A DNA stretch of 64,000 nt, taken from the NCBI GenBank assembly GCA_025403435.1, contig CM046342.1:18375596-18439595 (forward strand), read 5' to 3'. Each line of letters opens with the position of its first letter. The stretch's first letter is position 1. Under the pieces are notes generated by a model. It saw only the letters and a list, made by a program, of their open reading frames with translations. It had not been told where the DNA came from and searched no databases. This DNA comes from Artocarpus heterophyllus. Taxonomy: Eukaryota; Streptophyta; Magnoliopsida; Rosales; Moraceae. The position numbers and the translations under genes are program-made. This document shows, one piece after another, positions 57,009-64,000 of the stretch.

Positions 57009-60000
57009 TGTAACACTTAGCGTAAACAGTTTCATAATCAATCCCAAACTATATCGAAATTTCTAAAATGATTTTGACTTGCAATAAATTGACATCTTAT
57101 GTTTTAGAAAAACATACCTAAAACTGTTGCAACCTCTATCGCCATTAAAGTTAAGACCTAACTCAACGCTTGCCTTTAAAACCATTTCAAATCGTTTCTT
57201 AAAATGTAATAAGAAACATTTATTAAATCATAGCTTAAAACTTCACCTTATAATTATATACAACAATTAGTAAAATGTATCATAAAACTTTGAAAACATT
57301 TCTTAATACTTTGACTTTATCAAAACTTTGACCTTTTTGGAACTTTGAAAACATTGTATTAAATTGTGGGAAAACCTTTTCTCTGTATAGCAGAAACTTA
57401 TTGCGGTGGTATCCATACCTAAATCTTCGCAATTGTCTTCCGCAGCATTGAGCTCTTCACACATGTCCTACTGGTCACCCTTAGGACCACCTATAGCATA
57501 AAGGAACTTTTTATGAGCTTACGCTTAGTAAGTTGAAACGTAATCTCACAAATCATTCAAACATAGTTTAAAAACTTTTCTCATAAAACCTTTCTCTTAA
57601 AACGTTTTTCATAAACATTTTTCACAAACATTTCAGAAAACATTTATTCCATAAATGTATTTTATAAAACATCTCTAAAACGCTTTGCATAAACATTTTT
57701 TGTAAAACATTTCTTGAATGTTTTTCTTAAAATGTCATTCATAAACCTTTTCTTGAAAACATAACAATGTTTTCATAAACATTTAACATAAAATAGTCCT
57801 CAGAATGCTTCTCATAAATATAACACGTAAACATTTCGTGACAAGCAATACAAGCATAATCAATATGCATGATTCCATTTATGCTCATTTATGATCATTC
57901 ATTTATGAGTATCTTATGAACATTCATTTCTTACTTTAACTTTTATCTTTGTTCCTTAACTTTCCTTATCTTACTTTAGTGTTCGTACCAACATCATTAA
58001 TCATGAGATCATAAACATGATGCTTCCCTTGCAGAAGACTTGAGACCATCGAACACCGAGGTCATGTACCTCACATCTAGGAGGTCAAACTTTAACTTTA
58101 CTTGTGTACCTCACATCTAGGAGGTCACAACTTTAACTTTACTTTTAGTACCTTACAACAAAGAGGCTGGTACGACACTGTCTTTTTATTATCTTTATTC
58201 TTACCTTTTTTTTTACTTGGTGAGCATAACAAATGCTTGCACTTTATAGTGCTAAACATTTAGCTTGGCAAATGCAAACATGTTGCATATCATAACTTAA
58301 ACTTTAAATCATATGCATAACACATGCAAAACATACTTTTAATACATTGAAAATCATAGCTTGAACTTTTAAAAACGTTATGCATATCAAAAGCAAATAC
58401 ACTTTAAACATAGAAATTGCAAATTCCTTACAAATCTTCTTTTGAACTTTAAAACTTTTTGCATAACAAATGCAAACATATTTTAAAAGCAACTTGCATA
58501 AAAATAGCAATCTCATTTATAAAGATGTATATAAATATTTAAAAATCATTTACTTCATGCTGTAGGTTAGGTTTAAACTTACCTGGACTAACCTTTAGCG
58601 TTCCTTATTCTGTTCCTTTTCCTTTCATTAGTCAGCTTCTATGTCCTGATCATATGACACCCAACTTATTAGTTAACTTTTTATATTATCAATCTACTTG
58701 ATTGATAACATAACTCAAACATTAAACACTCATTCCTTTTTCCTTGACTTGGTACCCAATCGGTTTACACTTCTCTCCCTTAACTTTGTAATCCATCGGG
58801 ATTACTTTTCCCTTTAACCTTGTAACCCACCGGGTTACCTTTTGTTTATTTAAACATCCCTTATTAAATCTCCCATCTCACATGATGGTTTCTTTACTAA
58901 ACGTATTACAAAACATTTTTTATCCAAGAACGTTATGCTAATTCGGAGTGTTCAACTACGTTTTAGTTATTTATCTTAAAAATCACATTTTTATCCTTAA
59001 TGTTTTTTCGTCAACTTCGTAACTTTATAAAAGTCATTGCTTAACTTTACCGTTCTATTATGTATGTATTACAAAAAATTCCCACTAAAGGAGTTTTTTG
59101 ATATCGGGAGTTTCGGGTCCGTTTTGGCCATTTTTCATAAAATGACCATTTGGCCCTTAATATCTTTTTCTTCCATTCTTTCCTTGACTAAACTTTAAAT
59201 TCTTTAAAATTTAGTATCTATGATACTTACTGCCTATAGCAGTGTAAGAAACCAACGTTCTCTAGTGAAAACCCAGTTTTCACAAAATTTTATGGTTTTA
59301 GCCTAAAATACAAAAATATTTATATTTTTACCCCCGATACCAAAAACGACCACTTAATACCAAAAAAAAATTATTTTTTTGCAAGGAATATATCTTACAA
59401 AAGCTCCTTGGTCGAATTCTAAACATTTCATAACGTTTTCATTTCTTGAAATTTTGTGCTCAAAATTTTGTAAAATTCATAACTCCTAAGCTGAGCCTAA
59501 TTTTGGAAAACTGTCTATGTTGTCCTAACTGTTTCGATGATTCTACAACTTTTATGTCTTAACTTTCTTGAAATTCCATCATTTAGGGGGACGTTTTGGT
59601 TGATTTTTAAATCTGTCAAGAATTAGCAAAACTTTGCAATTTAGTCCTTTTGGAATTTCGTAAAACTTTGTTCACAAAAGTTGTTTCCCTCACTGTGTTG
59701 GCAAATTCTATACCATATTTGAAACATAAATTGGCCTCTAAGGCCCTCTAAATCACGATTTCTTGAAAACTAGCTAAACTTTGCAATTTTTCCAATTTTC
59801 CATTGTTAAATGCAAAATCCCTACTTTCTTTCTTTCTTTCATCATCTCATCATCATAGAGTATAAAACAATCATGTCATAAGGTCCATTTATATGCCATA
59901 GCCAATAACTTGCATCAAACACTTGGTATGCATAAGAAAATACAAACTTTAACATAGCTTGTAAGGCTAGAACATTACCTAATCATTCCTAAGTGTTTGC

Positions 60001-60400
60001 TCCCACCATTTGGCACTTAAAGGCTTTCAAATCCCCTTGACATTAAGCCCATACCTCACATAAAATCTCCATCAAAACTTGAACAAAACCCCTAGAAAAC
60101 TTAGGATAAAGTTTGGATTTTACCATAAAATTTGTGAAATCCTTGAGCTTTTAGTCTTGAACTTGCTTTAAACATGACCTAGAGCTTGGAATTCATCAAA
60201 ATTTATGAGAAAGAATTGCTTTAGGGTGGCAGTTTTTGGGAGGAAGAAAATGGAGACTTTTTGGTTTCTTTTTTTTCCTTTTCCTTTGTTCTTTCTTTCT
60301 TTCCTTCTTTACTTCCTTTTCATGTTCTCTTCCCTCTCTTTTTTTTTTTTTGCATCATGGAAACCAACTTTTTGGTTTCTTTCCTCATAAAACAAATGAT

Positions 60401-60434
<34 letters not shown>

Positions 60435-61095
60435 AAAAACTTGATTTTTAAACTAAATTTGATGACTCATCCCCATGAGTCATCACTTATCAACATTTGT
60501 GATAAAAAAAAGTTAGGCAATTTAGCATGGTAGGATTGGGCTACATCAAGATGTCTGGTGGCCTAATCAAATTTAGCAAGGTGTCCCCTTTTCTTTTATA
60601 CAGTATAATTTTATACTAACAGTATTTTTCTTATACTGTTGGTATTATTTTTCATATAATTTATAAGGTCCCACAACTTTTCATACTTATTTACATCTAC
60701 CACTTAATGTAATTCCCATATTATCTAACTTTGTGCAGTCTAAATTTATACTGATAGTATTTTTCTTATATTATCGGTATATTCTTTATACTTCTGTAGC
60801 ATTCTTCATTCATCCATATTTTCCAAACAGTATTATTCTTATACTACTTTAATTTAAATAGTCCAATAACCAGAGTGGTTAACCTTAAACAGTCTAATTC
60901 TTACATTGTGTTACTTTTGTAGTGTAATTTTTATACTGCACAACTTTATCAGTGTACTTTCTTATATTGCATTATTCTAATACTGTATAATTTTTCATAT
61001 TATTATACAGTATTTTTCTTAAACTATACTTTTAGTTTTAACATAATCATTAAGTTATTGCATTTTTTCTGTGCTTAAAACACTCGGGTGTTACA
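57009..61095 (-). repeat. Long LTR-like element copy 2
   Basis: On the minus strand it starts TGTAACACCCGAGTG at 61095 and ends GTGTTACA at 57009. It aligns as a long inverse of 30033-34007: AGTATAA-rich zone at 60600-61030, CCCTCACTGTGTTGG at 59690, TTACTGCC at 59230, GGGTTAC repeats at 58745-58855, TTTGCAA-type zone at 58220-58515, and hairpin GAGCTTACGCTTAGTAAG at 57515. A duplicated block (GTACCTCACATCTAGGAGGTCA, positions 58066-58141) and a (TA)n run at 60401-60434 occur inside. No coding region is seen. A T-rich ORF near 60205 is low complexity. No target duplication was found. Confidence 0.65.
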
Positions 61096-62342
61096 AAATA
61101 GTGGTAAAACAACCGTGAATTGTTTTGTAGTTAATATAGAACCGTAGGGTCAAATTGGCTATTTTGAAATCCATACTATAGATGTCCCAACTCATGTCGT
61201 AACATTCAAGTGCGACATGTAATGAAAAGTTCCCAAAATAATTGCAAATTATGTTACAACTTTTACATAATCATAAAGAGCCATAAATTGAGTGGTTTTA
61301 ACTCTTAGAAGCAGAAACCGAGTAGTTTCTAAAATAAACGACTCTGCACTATAGATGTTGCAACTCAATGTTGTGACATCACATGTGACATCTATTAAGA
61401 AAGTGTTGATAATAACCATTGGTGGTTCTATAGTTACTACACGAGTCTTGTTAAATAATAAGATGAAGTTTTCAATAGAAAAATGTAACTTTTAAGCCTT
61501 TTGCAATATTGATGTTGCAGCTGATGTTGCAACCCATGTTGCAACATCTCTTACAACATTGCTGTGACAATTAATAAAAGATACTAGAAATATCATTTTG
61601 GGGTTAGGATTTCAGTTTTTAACATCTTAAACAACATCATTTATGTTGTTATGACTTAAAAATTCTTGTTTTTAAAATACATTAAGATTGATCTTTAAAG
61701 TGTCATTTTAAGGTTAAAGAGAGTGGAAAATCTCTCTAAAACATTAAAAATAATCAAGGTCTAAACTATTTCATGTACAACATGCATAATACTAAAACTA
61801 CATAATTAGAATCCCACATAAACCATAACATAAGCATAAATAAAAATTATTACATGTTAGCAATACTTAAATTAAACTACAAACTATTTTTTTAACTTTT
61901 AAAAAAAGAAGTTTAGAGGTATACCTTTGTAGATCTACTCTTGAGAGATGCCTCCAAAGTCTTCTCCTTAGATTGATTTTTGGCTAGTGGTTTTCTAATG
62001 GTGGGAGAGAAATTTTGCATTAAGGATTTATTTTGCATTAGAGTGTTTCTTAGTGCATTACTAACATTGTATTGTACTAAAAAATTCTTATAATTTAAAT
62101 TCTTAAGTTATTTACGGATTGAAATTTCTCCTATCTTAAATCACGAGAAAATTGTCAATTGAATTATTTAATCATTAAAGTTAATAATTTTTAACTTCAA
62201 TATTTTTTTTATATAATTTTGGAATATTTTTAATTCCATAACTCCTTCAATCATAAAATTGCACATGATATTTTCTAAGAAAAATTATTGACTTAAATAT
62301 GTAAAATACATAATTTAATTTTAAGCTTTTCTCGACATTACA
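61096..62342 (-). repeat. Long LTR-like element copy 4, segment c
   Basis: On the minus strand it starts TGTAATGTCGAGAAAA at about 62342, close to the start of copy 3 (TGTAATATCTGAGAAAA). It contains repeated GATGTTGCAAC / GTTGCAACATC motifs at 61340-61570. It is read as the 5' part of the split copy 4, continuing across copy 2 to 57008. Confidence 0.45.
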
Positions 62343-62344
62343 CG

Positions 62345-62598
62345 AATTCTCTCTCATCTTAGAAACATGGAATTTCACAAATCTTTAAGTAAGATATATT
62401 ATTCAGGGTCATTTAAGAAAAACTCTTGACACATATACTTAGATTCTATCAATATAATCGACCAAATGCTTAATTAATATTTTGAAATCTATGCCCATAG
62501 GCTATAAACTCATGCTTCTTATGAAATTAGTGGTGTAGGTATGAAAAAATCCTTAATTACTTATATTTATTAATTATTTAGATTTTTTTGGACATTAC
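62345..62598 (-). repeat. Truncated fifth LTR-like start
   Basis: On the minus strand it reads TGTAATGTCCAAAAAAATC from 62598, a third variant of the family start. It runs about 250 bases until it meets copy 4. Confidence 0.4.
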
Positions 62599-63142
62599 AC
62601 TCCCAAACATCCTATATTCAAGGTCTGAAATTTGTCTTAATTATAGCTTTAAAATTAGAGGTCATAATACAATCCAACTTGTTCAAATACTACTCAATAG
62701 CTCTTGGAAAAGGGTGAATATTGAATCAAAAAAAAGGAAAAAGGAAAAGATATTCCACAATCCAAGGAGGGGAACAAGGACGGGGAAACGAAATAGTTTT
62801 CACAAAAATTTGAATTGCATCTATGGTTGCAAAACAATAAATTAAAAATGTGCCTTAATCATCAGGGGAATATTGACATAAATAACATAGTTCGAGGGAA
62901 TTTGTGAGATTTACCATATACTATCTTACATTATATTGGGCAAAACTAAGCGATAAAGGGGGGAAGAGGTGGAATAAAGGGTCTAAATCTCTTATTTGGT
63001 TAAAGTGCGAGGGTAGAGGGATGTAGTGTCTGTCTTAATACACTAAATTAAATCCTTTCATTAATAGAAGGATTCAACCAATTCATCAACTTGAAGTTTT
63101 TAAAAAATATTTTCCTATCAAAACAAATTATCAAGAAATAGT
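62599..63142. other. Intergenic; no gene seen
   Basis: An 85-codon plus-strand open frame at 62588-62845 is Lys- and Asn-rich without motifs and is not called a gene. Confidence 0.35.
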
Positions 63143-64000
63143 TGTCATGCCTCGGAGTACGGGAGATGAAGTGGCGGTTTAATTAAGTTAATTAAGTGAA
63201 AATTTAATTAAAACACAGGTTAAAGAATCTAATTAATTAAGAAATAAGTGATAATTTAAGACCCTTTTTAAGCAAGTATTTATAATAATTAAACAAATAA
63301 GATAAACAAACAGAAATAAAATAGTAAGGAAAGAGAAAATTACGTGTTGGGTCCCACCGACCCTCAACTTGTGCACACACACAATATCGACAATATTTAA
63401 ATTACAACCATAGTCTAAAATAGAAAGAAAAATTAAAATAATACATGCCTTATTTATGTATACAAATAACCTACTCAGGTCTTCTACTGGTCACAAGTCC
63501 AGTCTGTAGACTCTTCGTCAATCCTATGTTGTATTCCTCCTAGGGGGAAAGATTTAAAAAAAAAAAAAAAAACAGAACAAATGTGAGCGAAAGGCTCAGT
63601 AGGACTATGTTCTAAAAGCAGATAAACAATATGAATGTAAAATTTCCTTTCAAAGAAACAATTAAAAAATGGAGTTAAATGAATAAATTCTTTTGAATAA
63701 ATCTTATTGAAAACAATTCGTCCAGAAAGTACCTTTTTCTTTCTTGGGAAAACCATAGATAACACCACTGAAGTGGCCTAACTGGGTTTCAGGACCTGCC
63801 CCCAAGGTTTTATGCTACACGACCCAATCTCTCATATGACATCATGCTTGTTTATATATTTGTATTAATTATAAAAATCTCTTTTTACCAAGTATTTTCA
63901 TTTACATTCATTATGAGGTTTATTATGAAAATTTCCTCAATCTACTGTGTATGAAAACAATAAATAATTCTTTTTTTCAACCAATCATTGAAAACATTTT
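63143..64000 (-). repeat. Partial LTR-like sequence running off the window
   Basis: It begins TGTCATGCCTCGGAGTACGGG on the plus strand, the inverse of a typical ..GGCATGACA LTR end. It contains GAGCGAAAGGCTCAGTAGG at 63576, the same hairpin type seen in the long LTR-like family. The other end lies outside the window. There is no ORF. Confidence 0.4.

Noticed and set aside
60205..60533. Overlapping Phe-rich plus-strand ORFs suggesting a membrane protein
   Set aside because: They are translations of T-rich and (TA)n low-complexity DNA inside LTR-like copy 2.
57009..61095. Target-site duplication for LTR-like copy 2
   Set aside because: The bases next to the inferred ends (CCTCA and AAATA) do not match, so insertion by normal integration is not shown.

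Overview
This is nuclear DNA of a seed plant, most likely a eudicot. The evidence is one intron-split plant gene with GT-AG introns, plant-type Athila and Tat Ty3/gypsy retrotransposons, PBS sequences complementary to the 3' end of plant tRNA-Asp, many MITEs, and AT-rich spacers. Apart from one cellular gene the window is nested, decaying transposable elements. No prokaryotic, organellar, CRISPR or rRNA feature is seen.

Layout. 1-3.9 kb: the 5' part of a decayed Athila-like element on the minus strand (LTR, PBS, gag, protease). 4.88-16.84 kb: a full-length Athila-type element on the plus strand, with two LTRs, a CACAT target-site duplication, a one-frame gag-pol region broken by about 17 stops and one frameshift, a third ORF in the env position, and repeated polypurine tracts. 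It sits inside an older diverged tandem duplication. 17.5-21.4 kb: MITEs and the 3' end of an L1-type LINE. 24.5-26.5 kb: an intact seven-exon pirin gene on the minus strand, the only gene judged functional. 27-29.1 kb: two foldback (long-TIR) elements.

30-62.6 kb is an onion of insertions. A family of long (3-4 kb), protein-less, LTR-like sequences has at least four copies: 30.03-34.01 (+), 35.49-38.54 (-), 57.01-61.10 (-), and a split copy at 40.90-41.87, 55.85-57.01 and 61.10-62.34 (-). One copy lies inside a larger inverted-repeat element (34.15-38.96 kb). The split copy was opened by a 14-kb Tat-type element (41.874-55.847 kb, TSD CCATA) and probably by another member of its own family. 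The Tat element keeps both LTRs and a pol integrase on the plus strand, and a long antisense ORF (aORF) on the minus strand with its own TATA box. Its gag to RNase H part is missing and an Athila LTR fragment sits in its place.

The most striking structure is at 45.711-53.510 kb. It is eight head-to-tail copies of a roughly 975-bp unit made from the 3' part of the aORF: a short exon, an intron end with a polypyrimidine tract and AG, coiled-coil coding sequence, and 3' UTR. The junctions look identical and fit 2-bp microhomology. Units 3-7 alternate between two subtypes, suggesting two-unit expansion steps. This is a possible nascent satellite made of coding sequence inside a retrotransposon, and a possible source of coiled-coil repeat proteins or of antisense or double-stranded RNA.

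All calls come from reading the sequence by eye. Percent identities, ages, expression and family names below lineage level were not computed.
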